A stretch of 48,295 nt of DNA from Actinomycetes bacterium (GTDB lineage: Bacteria; Actinomycetota; Thermoleophilia; BMS3ABIN01): positions 1 through 48,295 of the forward strand of contig JAJRYJ010000118.1 of the NCBI GenBank assembly GCA_024275795.1, read 5' to 3'. Shown here in pieces: positions 38,001 to 44,307 of the stretch. The position numbers were made by a program, and so were the translations under genes. Positions within the stretch are counted from its first letter, which is position 1, and the number at the start of each line of letters is the position of its first letter. The notes beneath the pieces are model-generated. The model was given only the letters and a program-made list of their open reading frames with translations. It was not told the DNA's origin and searched no databases.

Positions 38001-40411
38001 TTGTACTCCAGGGCCCCGGTCTTCACACCGCCGGTGATGCCGCTGGACGGCGCCGGGTCGCTGTAAGTGCCTGTTACCGTCGGGGCACCGGTGGTATCGG
38101 TTGCTGTCGGTCCGGTGATGCTAACTGCCGGAGCCACATTATCCCCAACGGTAAAGCTGCCGTTGATGTTTGTCGTGTTGAACATCAAATCGCGGATGGT
38201 GCCGCCGATGCTGTGGTTACCGTAGGCGAGGCCCGAAATCGGGCAGCTGAAGCTGCTGGCGGTAACGGTGCAGCCGCTCACGGGGCTTCCGTCCAGCGTG
38301 ATGGAGGCGAATTCAGTGTCCGTGCCCAAGCCGTTCTCGGTGATATCGCCGCTGATAGTGGTCGAATCCGTGTATATCGTGCCGGAGGGGCTGAGGTTGC
38401 TGACCAGCGGCGCGGTGATATCGACAACGAAGCTGCCCTCTGCCGTCGAGCCGGTGTTGCCATCGTTGTCACTGATGGAGATTACCATGGTGTGGGTGCC
38501 GTCACTGTTGCCGGAGGTCTGGCAGGTGATGATGCTTACCGTATCGTCGACCGTACAAGGCGTTGCATCAGCACCGTCGACGCTGATCTCGGCCGAACCG
38601 GTATCGATGCCGCTTGAAGGTTCCGGGTCATTGTAGTCGGCAGTGACCCAGACCTCGGTGGAGTCGTATCCGTCGCCGTTGTTCCTGTGCGACAGCGTCG
38701 GCGCCACGTTGTCGCCCACCGTAAAGCTGCCGCTGATGGGGGACGAGTTGCCCTGCTGGTCGGCGACAGAGCCGCTGATGCTGTGGGTGCCGTAGTCAAG
38801 GCCGCTCACGGGGTCGCAACTGAAGCCGCTGCCGGCGATGCTGCAGTTGCTGAGCGGGCTTCCGTCCAGCGTCACTGACAGCGACAACGGGTCGAGGCCC
38901 GAGCCTGCGTCGGACAGATCACCGCTGACCGTTGCAAAGGAGTTATAGATGGTACCGGAAGGCGCCAGATTGCTGACGGAAGGCGCCGTTACGTCTTTTG
39001 TCAGGATGGATCCCAGGTCTGATGTGGTGCAGTTTGCCTGGCCGTCGCAGACCTTGAGCCTGGTGCGGTAGCTCGTGTATTCACTCAAGCCGCTGATGGT
39101 CGTCGTCTTGCTGGCATTAAGGATGGTATCGTTGGCCTGAGCCGTCCAGGTGGCGCCGCCGTCGTTACTGAACTCTATCTTGCTGGTGGCGGGCTCGCTT
39201 GCTGTGCGAGACACCTCGAATGATGTGGCGGTGATGTTGGTTATGTTCGGTCCGCTGGTAATGGACGGCGCCGTCGTATCCAGTGTTCCCTGGGTGGTGT
39301 TGACCGCGTTGGGAACAAGGCCGTAACCGGCACCGCCGGAGAATGCCTCGCCGATCGTATTGTTGTATTTGGCGGCGCCCCACTTGCCGAAAGTAGTATC
39401 GTAACCGAGCATGTGCAGGCCGATAGCCACGTTGCCTCCGGTATGCTGGGTCCGGCCGAAGGCGACCTTCTCGGCGCCACCCGGGTTGATGTCGTTCAGG
39501 CCGGAGTTGAACACGGTGTTCAGTGGCACGGCGACTGCGCCGCTGGGCGAGCCGCCCGCGGCGCCGGGCCTGATGTCGACGACGAGGCGCCCGCCATAAC
39601 CTGTGCCGTTGCCGGGCAGAGTGCCACTGCCAACAGTCTTCAGGGCGTTCTCCGCCGTGCAGCGGACCAGCTCGGCATCGGGCGATGAGCCGGTGCAGGC
39701 CGAGTTGCCGGCGTTGGCGTAGCCGGGTGAAGGCAGGGCTGTCGCCAGGGTGTTCATATACGCGAAAGACTGCGAGCCGGTGTTCCAGCCGTAGCGGCCC
39801 CATTTGAGGTCGAGTATCTTAGGGCAATCGCCGCCGGCTCCCGGCGTACAGGCGATATAACCGCCGGCCTGCGAAATGGCGCCCATGGCGCCTGCCGCCA
39901 CGCTCTCGGTGTGGCCGGTCAGGCAATAGCTGACGATGTCGGTGCTGAAGCCCGCCGAATCGTGGTTGGTTACCTTGCTGGCTATCAGGTTGGTGTTGGC
40001 TACACTGGTCGTATCATTATTGGCAGCCGTATTGTCGTTCCATTTGGTGACCACGGAAGTGCCCTGGACGATGCCACCACCGCCGCCGTTGAGCACGTCC
40101 ACCAGGACAGGAGCGTTGGCCGCGTCGTCGCCTTCGCCCAGGTAGGTGCCGTCACCATTGGAATCCATGCGGCCCTTCAGGGTGGCGGCGTCGATGACGA
40201 AACCGGATTCGCCTCCCACCGAGTCAGGTACATACTGGCTGGTAATATAATTGTCGAGCGCGGTCCTGACCTTGGTCCATTCCGATGTGGTCAGGGCGTC
40301 GGCCGGCTCCTCGGCTATCAGCAACGCCGGCAATATCGCCAGGGCGATTATCAGTGCCGGCAGCATGATAAAGGTCAAGTTACGCACTCGCCGCTTCTTC
40401 TGGTTGCTCAT
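35045..40411 (-). CDS. Giant secreted protein: rhodanese-like, FN3, Ig-like array, four WYD/SQRV repeats
   Basis: 1788 residues. A basic start and hydrophobic segment (about 11-33, LTFIMLPALIIALAILPALL) form the export signal. Residues about 40-235 resemble a rhodanese domain, with VLVDVLNGG, active-site Cys near 161 in IVSYCLTGHTES and LKWGRYGWN. A second half follows (RLVVDIRPGAAG...GAVAVPLN) without a Cys. Next come an FN3-like domain (about 385-475), about nine Ig-like repeats (motifs DxxSGxDPxSxxVTLDGxPLxxC and GTHxxxxxVxDxxGN) to about 1345, then four WYD/SQRV repeats ending SFNEIVGRPYTPPTH. The ATG at 40411 has AGGAGG and AAGGA upstream. The product is probably a surface structure or S-layer-associated enzyme (inference). 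No LPXTG motif is present. Confidence 0.85.
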   Translation of the reverse strand: MSNQKKRRVRNLTFIMLPALIIALAILPALLIAEEPADALTTSEWTKVRTALDNYITSQYVPDSVGGESGFVIDAATLKGRMDSNGDGTYLGEGDDAANAPVLVDVLNGGGGGIVQGTSVVTKWNDNTAANNDTTSVANTNLIASKVTNHDSAGFSTDIVSYCLTGHTESVAAGAMGAISQAGGYIACTPGAGGDCPKILDLKWGRYGWNTGSQSFAYMNTLATALPSPGYANAGNSACTGSSPDAELVRCTAENALKTVGSGTLPGNGTGYGGRLVVDIRPGAAGGSPSGAVAVPLNTVFNSGLNDINPGGAEKVAFGRTQHTGGNVAIGLHMLGYDTTFGKWGAAKYNNTIGEAFSGGAGYGLVPNAVNTTQGTLDTTAPSITSGPNITNITATSFEVSRTASEPATSKIEFSNDGGATWTAQANDTILNASKTTTISGLSEYTSYRTRLKVCDGQANCTTSDLGSILTKDVTAPSVSNLAPSGTIYNSFATVSGDLSDAGSGLDPLSLSVTLDGSPLSNCSIAGSGFSCDPVSGLDYGTHSISGSVADQQGNSSPISGSFTVGDNVAPTLSHRNNGDGYDSTEVWVTADYNDPEPSSGIDTGSAEISVDGADATPCTVDDTVSIITCQTSGNSDGTHTMVISISDNDGNTGSTAEGSFVVDITAPLVSNLSPSGTIYTDSTTISGDITENGLGTDTEFASITLDGSPVSGCTVTASSFSCPISGLAYGNHSIGGTIRDLMFNTTNINGSFTVGDNVAPAVSITGPTATDTTGAPTVTGTYSDPAPSSGITGGVKTGALEYNGSTADCTLTATDSTSGTFSCPLSGLTTGSYPLTMTIRDNDDNAGTGTGTLDVNTDAPTITDTYPTGFTADSTPLVGFDYTASTSVDGASLMVDNTPCGTSFDTATSGSATCTPSALPEGTHDVYAVVAVGPNSSNASWSFTTDYTGPAISNTQPASGSYTTDTSPTISADFSDSGSGVDPTTTQVTLDANLLNCVAGPDGVSCPAGTTLADGKHTVVIDVEDKAGNTSEETYSFTVDTTSPTMASLTPSEGSWVTTTGPTIQAVVADIPGSGIDTSSLAIELDGATLTGCTTASGGSVTYTCSASSLAQGEHTVYFYVEDNVGNSMTYNRIFSVDTISPTVSNIQPSGWINTDTLYISADITDPGAGGFSILGWLPAVLPVETGSGVDTSSLKVELATGGNNEVVPGCTTSGIAGGFHLECPAVPGGEGHYFITISGADNAGVAFQEAGEFDVDLGKPTISNPSPTGDVFTSAPVITAILADDTSDIDPASAVVTLDGTPLDGCIIAELTGGISCPTSGLGGGAHQVTMDISDIAGNAADQLSWSFNVARITYYFPFYDNNSAWGMNGDWIIITNESGADDAEVDIYIGSDPDPAASFNAAGGNAIAPGEQAVWQSPVPVSDGPVRVISTNGASLGVSQRVIFKDSFNEIWAVEESQLESKYHFNWYDNNNAWGMNGDWIHVTNVGSGDAEVDFFVGDDTTPVHTETITAGANFAWQADSTMTNGPVRVRDNNGNPLVVSQRVVYGDSFTEMLGIGDSTLENEAWFAWYDNTSAWGMNGDWIMVTNMGDAETAVDVSIGGTSVATLGPISAGAQLQVKIEGDSAIVTGGLQPATTIDWQADEATNNGPVKVSGSQPLLVTQRVVYKNSFEEIPGTYPVTMGTRAYFNWYDLQSLGMAGDWLLAGNTSSKDVNVSMSIGNSALPGNFGAAAVDTTAPLFPGEIGGPARIVCTDCSPGDKLIISQRVIYKNSFNEIVGRPYTPPTH
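35060..36345 (-). repeat. Four-copy WYD/SQRV repeat array, surface protein 3
   Basis: Copies begin FPFYDNNSAWGMNGDW, FNWYDNNNAWGMNGDW, FAWYDNTSAWGMNGDW and FNWYDLQSLGMAGDW and end with SQRV or TQRV plus SF(N/T/E)E. This is the most regular of the three arrays. The C-terminal copy, CTDCSPGDKLIISQRVIYK, closely matches the C-terminal copy of surface protein 1. Confidence 0.82.
36370..38995 (-). repeat. Ig-like domain array in surface protein 3
   Basis: About nine copies of an 80-100 residue Ig-like unit with a SGxDPxS or SGIDTGS turn, a TLDGxPLxxC strand, a second Cys about 8-12 residues on (xFxCPxSGL) and GxHxxxxxVxDxxGNxS. Paired Cys in many copies suggest intradomain disulfides outside the cell. 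Confidence 0.75.
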
Positions 40412-40683
40412 TTTCCTTCGTCCTCCTGTTCGCGTTTTCAGTCGATAAATGTTTGGAAACTTGTTCGTTGAAGTGTATGGGCGGCTACCGGCCAGTGAAG
40501 CCGCTGCGCGCGAGGCATTATTGGACTACATTCACCACCCGGGAAAACTCCCGCTCGGATAACGGCAGCGTAATATCGCTGCTTTCATGCCCTGGGATTG
40601 TGTTGCGACAGGAAAAAAACGCACCTGCTGGATTAAGCTATCTGTCCCCCCACACAAACCCGCCTGCGAATTGCAGTAGGATA
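40412..40683 (-). promoter_or_regulatory. Long structured 5' leader of surface protein 3
   Basis: No gene is visible in the roughly 360-base gap 40412-40772. On the minus strand the leader contains perfect hairpins GCAGCG/CGCTGC (6-base loop), CGGGA/TCCCG and GCGGCT/AGCCGC, plus a run of seven T early in the leader. It matches no riboswitch class known to me. It could be a regulatory or mRNA-stabilising leader. Confidence 0.4.
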
Positions 40684-40713
40684 ATGGTACAACGGATATT
40701 CGAGATCGGTCAA
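40684..40713 (-). promoter_or_regulatory. Promoter of surface protein 3
   Basis: TTGACC followed after 12 bases by CCGTTGTACCAT. This matches the surface protein 2 promoter in both sequence and spacing. Confidence 0.65.
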
Positions 40714-40772
40714 TAGGCCATGATTCGCGGAAGCCGGCGGTTTCTGTCTTCCGCAACCGGGTGAACGTACAC

Positions 40773-41255
40773 TTAAACAGCCTTCAGCCGCCTGGATATC
40801 CTCCTGAGAAAACGCTCCAGCCGAACCCGCGGGCTGCCGCCCAGTGCGATCAGCCTGCCCTCCAGCGACCTGGGTCCGGTTGTCAGGTCCACCCTCCTGC
40901 CGCGTCGCTCACGACTGACGACCCTGCCGAGCACCGAACTTCCGGGAACCAGTTCTGGTTCGCCCGTGCTGGCGTCACCCCGCACGAGGAAGGCCCCGCC
41001 GCCGGCGTTACCGATTACCCGGTGGACCACCAGTCGTTTCCTGGATGACAGATAGACGACCACCCATCCGGTTCCCGGAGCCGCCGTTCCGTCCAGCGGG
41101 ATAACGGAGACGCCGTCGCCGTGCCTGATGTGTGGCCACATACTGTTGCCGGTGGCGATAAAAGATATGGAGCCACCCTTCTGCAGGACCTCGGGGGCGA
41201 TGTCCGAGATCGGCACCAGCTTCGGCCCGGCGGTTTTGATGTTGTCGCTGACCAT
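40773..41255 (-). CDS. S24/S26-family signal-peptidase-like protease of the RiPP operon
   Basis: 160 residues. The catalytic Ser is S38 in IATGNSMWPHIRHGD, the classic box of S24/S26 peptidases. The general-base region reads KRLVVHRVIG with His at 78, as in SipW/archaeal/ER-type signal peptidases that use Ser-His rather than Ser-Lys. There is no transmembrane helix at the N-terminus; the C-terminus is Arg-rich. The gene is last in the radical-SAM operon, 35 bases after the HprK-like gene. Similar peptidases recur beside PqqD/HprK-type genes and could remove the leader of the modified peptide (inference). No clear ribosome-binding site precedes the ATG at 41255. Confidence 0.82.
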   Translation of the reverse strand: MVSDNIKTAGPKLVPISDIAPEVLQKGGSISFIATGNSMWPHIRHGDGVSVIPLDGTAAPGTGWVVVYLSSRKRLVVHRVIGNAGGGAFLVRGDASTGEPELVPGSSVLGRVVSRERRGRRVDLTTGPRSLEGRLIALGGSPRVRLERFLRRISRRLKAV

Positions 41256-41290
41256 GGTCGGTTATATTGATTTTACGGAAGAGGGGGGAA

Positions 41291-42259
41291 TCAAAGGCCT
41301 GCGATGGCCGTATCGATGGCAGCCTGCTCAGGACGGAATCGCAGCTTATGGCAAGGCACGGACTCACAGAGTCCACCGATGAAACCCATTGTGAATTCCA
41401 TGCCCTCGTGGTCCCAGAACGTGGGAAAACTGCGGACCAGCAGCAGCACCGACGCTTCAGCCGTGGACAGCCCGCCAAGGGCATTGCCGCGGGCCTGGTC
41501 GAGGACCAGTATCCGTCTCAGTGGCACACCGCCGGGGGCGCTGGCCCGGGCGTCGCCGTGCCAGGGAGTGCCGTACAGCAGAAAGCCGCCGCTGGAGGGG
41601 TCCGGGCGCACTATCAACCTGTCGTCACTCAGTATCACACCTTCTCCGCGCTCCTTCCAGAGTTCCGCCAGGGTGCTCTTGCCGGCTCCCGAAGTTCCGG
41701 TGAAGATGATACCTTCACCTTCCAGGTCGATGCCGAGCCCATGTATCTCGACGCCCCTGCCGCGCGACAGCAGGTTGACCATCAGCACCTCGTCCAGGGG
41801 ATACTGGAAGGGATAGCTGTGGATGCCGCCATCATCGCCGCCGCTGGAGTGAGGCTTCAACTGCCTGGTTCCGGGAGCCATGTATATCATGCCGTGGCCC
41901 AGGTCTTTGTCCATCTCCAGCATCTTGTAAAGCCGGGGCTTGAGGGCGGGGGAAGAGATGGGCATCAGCAGTTTGCCGTTATGGCTTATCAGCTTCCAGT
42001 TGCTGCCTGTGTCGAAGATCTGCTCGCCGCCTTCCGGGACCGGCGGGTGCTCCCGGAGAACAGTCAGCATGACTTCGGCGGCCTCCCGGTCACCCCCCGG
42101 GCCGTCCGCGGAGAGGAAACCAACATAACCGGGCTCCACGTCAAAGGCCGCACCGGGCCCTTCGGCAGTAAGGCGGAAGTCGATACCGCCGATGCTGATG
42201 GTTGCGTCCGTCAGTCTTCCCGCATCCAAGGATTCCATTTCTTTTCCCGGGGTTGCCAC
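41291..42259 (-). CDS. HprK-like P-loop kinase of the RiPP operon
   Basis: 322 residues. The C-terminal half is HPr-kinase-like: P-loop IIFTGTSGAGKSTLAEL (G188-T196), the catalytic-acid block VILSDDRLIV (211-213) and YGTPWHGDA (231-236). The N-terminal half lacks the standard HprK regulatory domain. No HPr/PTS gene is nearby. HprK-like enzymes in lasso-peptide clusters (ThcoK, PadeK) phosphorylate the precursor's C-terminal Ser, and the precursor encoded next door ends in Ser, so that reaction is proposed here. The frame opens at GTG 42259; ATG 42238 (residue 8) with GGGAAAAG upstream is an alternative start. It lies downstream of the peptide gene, after an inverted repeat. Confidence 0.85.
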   Translation of the reverse strand: MATPGKEMESLDAGRLTDATISIGGIDFRLTAEGPGAAFDVEPGYVGFLSADGPGGDREAAEVMLTVLREHPPVPEGGEQIFDTGSNWKLISHNGKLLMPISSPALKPRLYKMLEMDKDLGHGMIYMAPGTRQLKPHSSGGDDGGIHSYPFQYPLDEVLMVNLLSRGRGVEIHGLGIDLEGEGIIFTGTSGAGKSTLAELWKERGEGVILSDDRLIVRPDPSSGGFLLYGTPWHGDARASAPGGVPLRRILVLDQARGNALGGLSTAEASVLLLVRSFPTFWDHEGMEFTMGFIGGLCESVPCHKLRFRPEQAAIDTAIAGL

Positions 42260-42289
42260 GTTTTGATTCAGGCACGTCCTTGATCAGGG

Positions 42290-42333
42290 GGCAGGCCAGC
42301 ACAGCCCTGTAAACGCAGCCGCCCCGGCCTGCC
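42290..42333 (-). terminator. Inverted repeat after the precursor peptide gene
   Basis: GGCAGGCC and GGCCTGCC form a perfect 8-bp stem with a 28-base loop, 20 bases past the peptide stop. It has no T-tract. It may terminate part of the transcription or protect the 3' end of the peptide mRNA, raising peptide over enzyme levels. Confidence 0.45.
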
Positions 42334-42353
42334 ACACCCTTGGGAACCTGTGG

Positions 42354-42518
42354 CTAACTGCCTACTTCAAAGCAGTCGGGGCCGCCTGCGGGCTCCCAGC
42401 ACGACACCGGGTTGACAAATGCGCCCGGCAATACTGTGCCCTTGCAGTTCTGCAGAACCGCCTCATCAGGCACCAGTTTGACGCGCTTGATCTCGCCCCT
42501 GGTGTACGGCTTCTTCAA
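42354..42518 (-). CDS. Cys-containing RiPP precursor peptide (54 aa)
   Basis: A small gene starting at TTG 42518 behind a perfect anti-16S match (AAGGAGGTGAT) at 9-base spacing. The product begins LKKPYTRGEIKRVKLVPDEA, a basic amphipathic leader-like half. The core has three Cys (C25, C40, C49), several Gly/Pro and a terminal Ser (EVGS). An alternative in-frame TTG two codons upstream sits too close to the Shine-Dalgarno. It lies between the radical SAM gene and the HprK-like gene, with hairpins on both sides. Short KPY-x-x-EI-x-RV-x-L-x-P-(D/E)-(E/Q)-A-V-L peptides of this kind seem to accompany radical SAM/PqqD genes elsewhere (recollection, not a search). The modified product is unknown. 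Confidence 0.85.
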   Translation of the reverse strand: MKKPYTRGEIKRVKLVPDEAVLQNCKGTVLPGAFVNPVSCWEPAGGPDCFEVGS

Positions 42519-42537
42519 GATCAATCACCTCCTTGTG

Positions 42538-42585
42538 TTAATAATCTTTTCCGCAGCGAACATCTCTCGGCAGCGGTGTTATTAA
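42538..42585 (-). promoter_or_regulatory. Hairpin just upstream of the precursor peptide gene
   Basis: TTAATAA and TTATTAA (7 bp) enclose CCGC/GCGG and CGA/TCG inner pairs. It overlaps the radical SAM stop codon and ends just before the Shine-Dalgarno of the peptide gene. Likely roles are mRNA processing or stabilisation so that peptide is made in excess of enzyme (inference). Confidence 0.5.
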
Positions 42586-43703
42586 TCGGGTTCAATATCA
42601 AGTTGCCTCAACATGTCGTTTCCCATCAGGCGCGCCTCGGCGTCTCCGAAGGCTTTGGCTCTCAATGCCGCTATGCGGCAGAGATAATCCACTGACCCTT
42701 CCCGGCTGCCTGTTTCCAGGTCAGCCCAGGCGGAGCAGCTGCCGCAGAGGTGCCTGAGGCTGCAGCTGCTGCAGCGATGGCCGGCGGCGGGCCGGCGGCG
42801 CCTGATATCACTGATAAGGCCGTTCCAGCCCTCGTCGAAATCCCCCCGGCGCAGGTCGTAGGATTCGCTCCGCGCCAGCAGGCACAGGCCCAGGCGACCA
42901 CCGGGGTCGACATGGAATGAACTGATGCCCGAACCGCAGCTGATCAGGGTATCAGCCGGCGGAATCTCCTGTGAATCGCGGATGAAATCGCGCCAGCTGT
43001 CGATTTCAGCGTTATACTTCCGGTCGAGGGCGATGACTGTTTCCGGGTCGATGCGATGGGCTGCCGGCGCCAGCTCTCCGCCGAGAGTAGGGTTGAGCAA
43101 AGCGTCATGCCTGAAATCGAGCCCCAGGTCGCCGGCGAATTCATACATCCGGTCGAGTTCGTGCAGGTTCTCCCTGAGAACCATCGTCTTGAGCTTGAGG
43201 TTGACGCCCCTTTCGACGAGCATCCGGATTCCGCGCATGCAATCATCAAAGGAGCCCGCGACGCCGGTAATTGCCTCGTAAGTCTCGCGGGTAGCCCCAT
43301 ATATTGAGATTTCGACCCAGAACGGCTGCCATTCCGTCAGCAGCCCGGCCAGCTCATCGGATAACAGCGTCCCGTTGGTGAACAGGGTCGGGATGATTCC
43401 CCGTTGCTTGATATGCATATATATCTCGGGGAAGTCCGGGCGCAGCATGGGTTCGCCCCCCGTGACCAGCAGCCAGAGGCAGCCCGCATCCGCGACCTTG
43501 TCGATAACACGCCTGAGCTCATCCGTTGTGAGCTCACCGTCGCCCCGGCAACCCTTACAGTAACAGTGCACGCAGCGCAGGTTGCAGCGAAGGGTCAGCT
43601 CGATTGAGCCGGCGACGGGCACCCGTTCGTCCATTACGCTCTCATGGATTCTTTTGCTGAAGAGGCCGTAGGTCTCTTCAGGGATGGCTGGACAGTCGGG
43701 CAC
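42582..43703 (-). CDS. Radical SAM/SPASM peptide-modifying enzyme
   Basis: 373 residues. The AdoMet cluster motif CNLRCVHC (C40, C44, C47) follows a short N-terminal segment; GGEPMLRPDF and the later strands complete the barrel. The C-terminal third is a Cys-rich SPASM domain (LISCGSGISSFHVDPGG, LGLCLLAR, HRCSSCSLRHLCGSCSAW, and a last Cys in VDYLCRIA) for auxiliary iron-sulfur clusters. SPASM enzymes act on ribosomal peptides, forming thioether or C-C bonds. Translation starts at GTG 43703 behind GGAGG, 23 bases after the PqqD-like gene. The peptide gene follows 63 bases downstream, making it the obvious substrate (inference). Confidence 0.94.
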   Translation of the reverse strand: MPDCPAIPEETYGLFSKRIHESVMDERVPVAGSIELTLRCNLRCVHCYCKGCRGDGELTTDELRRVIDKVADAGCLWLLVTGGEPMLRPDFPEIYMHIKQRGIIPTLFTNGTLLSDELAGLLTEWQPFWVEISIYGATRETYEAITGVAGSFDDCMRGIRMLVERGVNLKLKTMVLRENLHELDRMYEFAGDLGLDFRHDALLNPTLGGELAPAAHRIDPETVIALDRKYNAEIDSWRDFIRDSQEIPPADTLISCGSGISSFHVDPGGRLGLCLLARSESYDLRRGDFDEGWNGLISDIRRRRPAAGHRCSSCSLRHLCGSCSAWADLETGSREGSVDYLCRIAALRAKAFGDAEARLMGNDMLRQLDIEPD

Positions 43704-43726
43704 TGCTATCGCCTCCGTGCCGCCCG

Positions 43727-44092
43727 TCAGGATTCGGGTGGCCTGATATCGATGACCCCTGCTTCCTGGAACATGGCTATCAGCTCACGCGTGTCGGTGA
43801 GTGACTGGGCCGGAGAGACGTCGTATTCCGACGCTATGGCTTCTGAGATATCGGAGATGCTGCGGCTACCGTCTATCAGGTCCCAGGCCGCTGAAGCTAC
43901 TTCGTTCAGCGTGAAGATGTTATCGAGCTCCCGCGCGCTGGACCTGGTGGGCACGAGGATGGTTTCCCCGCCGATAATCCGGGAGACTACTCCCTGCGAA
44001 CGGGATGGCATAGCCGACGGTCCGAGAGATCGGCGAGAAGGGTTGGAGCCGGAACCAGGTTTGGTTTGCTTCGTCCTGCCGTCTGTGCTCAC
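43727..44092 (-). CDS. PqqD-like RiPP recognition element
   Basis: 121 residues. The C-terminal ~90 form a PqqD fold: GETILVPTRSSARELDNIFTL, NEVASAAWDLIDGSRSISDI and a winged-helix end (LIAMFQEAGVIDI). The N-terminal 27 residues are polar and probably flexible. PqqD domains bind the precursor leader and present it to the radical SAM enzyme. A longer frame reaches 44182, but it would begin upstream of the predicted transcription start. GTG 44092 has GGGAG at good spacing and is preferred. It is the first gene of the five-gene RiPP operon. Confidence 0.88.
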   Translation of the reverse strand: MSTDGRTKQTKPGSGSNPSRRSLGPSAMPSRSQGVVSRIIGGETILVPTRSSARELDNIFTLNEVASAAWDLIDGSRSISDISEAIASEYDVSPAQSLTDTRELIAMFQEAGVIDIRPPES

Positions 44093-44164
44093 AGCTACTC
44101 TCCCGTTTGATAGACCAGGAGTCCCATGAAGTAACTGAATCGTATGCCCACCGAGGGGATGTTC

Positions 44165-44193
44165 AGGATACCACTTCGGCATGTAGCTGTAAA
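44165..44193 (-). promoter_or_regulatory. Promoter of the RiPP operon
   Basis: TTTACA and TATCCT with exactly 17 bases between them on the minus strand. Transcription would start near 44158, leaving a 65-base leader before the PqqD-like GTG. This also excludes the longer frame starting at 44182. Confidence 0.65.
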
Positions 44194-44224
44194 CAGAGAA
44201 CAGAGGCTGTTTGCCCGAAAGCGG

Positions 44225-44250
44225 CGGGGCGGCCCCACCGGGGCCGCCCC
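44225..44250. terminator. GC-rich hairpin after the redox protein gene
   Basis: GGGGCGGCCCC and GGGGCCGCCCC form a long near-perfect stem with a tiny loop, between the stop at 44308 and the RiPP promoter. It is the same style of T-less hairpin as after surface protein 3. Confidence 0.55.
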
Positions 44251-44307
44251 GTATAGCCTATTGTTTACAACGCTTCGGCATTCAAGGTGCGCCGGCGCCA
44301 GGCGTGG

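Noticed and set aside
36370..38995. Regularly spaced repeats resembling a CRISPR or satellite array
   Set aside because: The repeats are 240-300 bases long, diverged and in frame; they encode Ig-like domains.
44093..44182. Longer PqqD-like frame starting at ATG 44182
   Set aside because: The start would be upstream of the predicted transcription start and has no ribosome-binding site; GTG 44092 has GGGAG.
40773..44193. Lasso-peptide or PQQ biosynthesis cluster
   Set aside because: There is no asparagine-synthase-like or transglutaminase-like lasso enzyme, and the precursor lacks the Glu-x3-Tyr of PqqA; only the PqqD-like and HprK-like parts are shared with those pathways.
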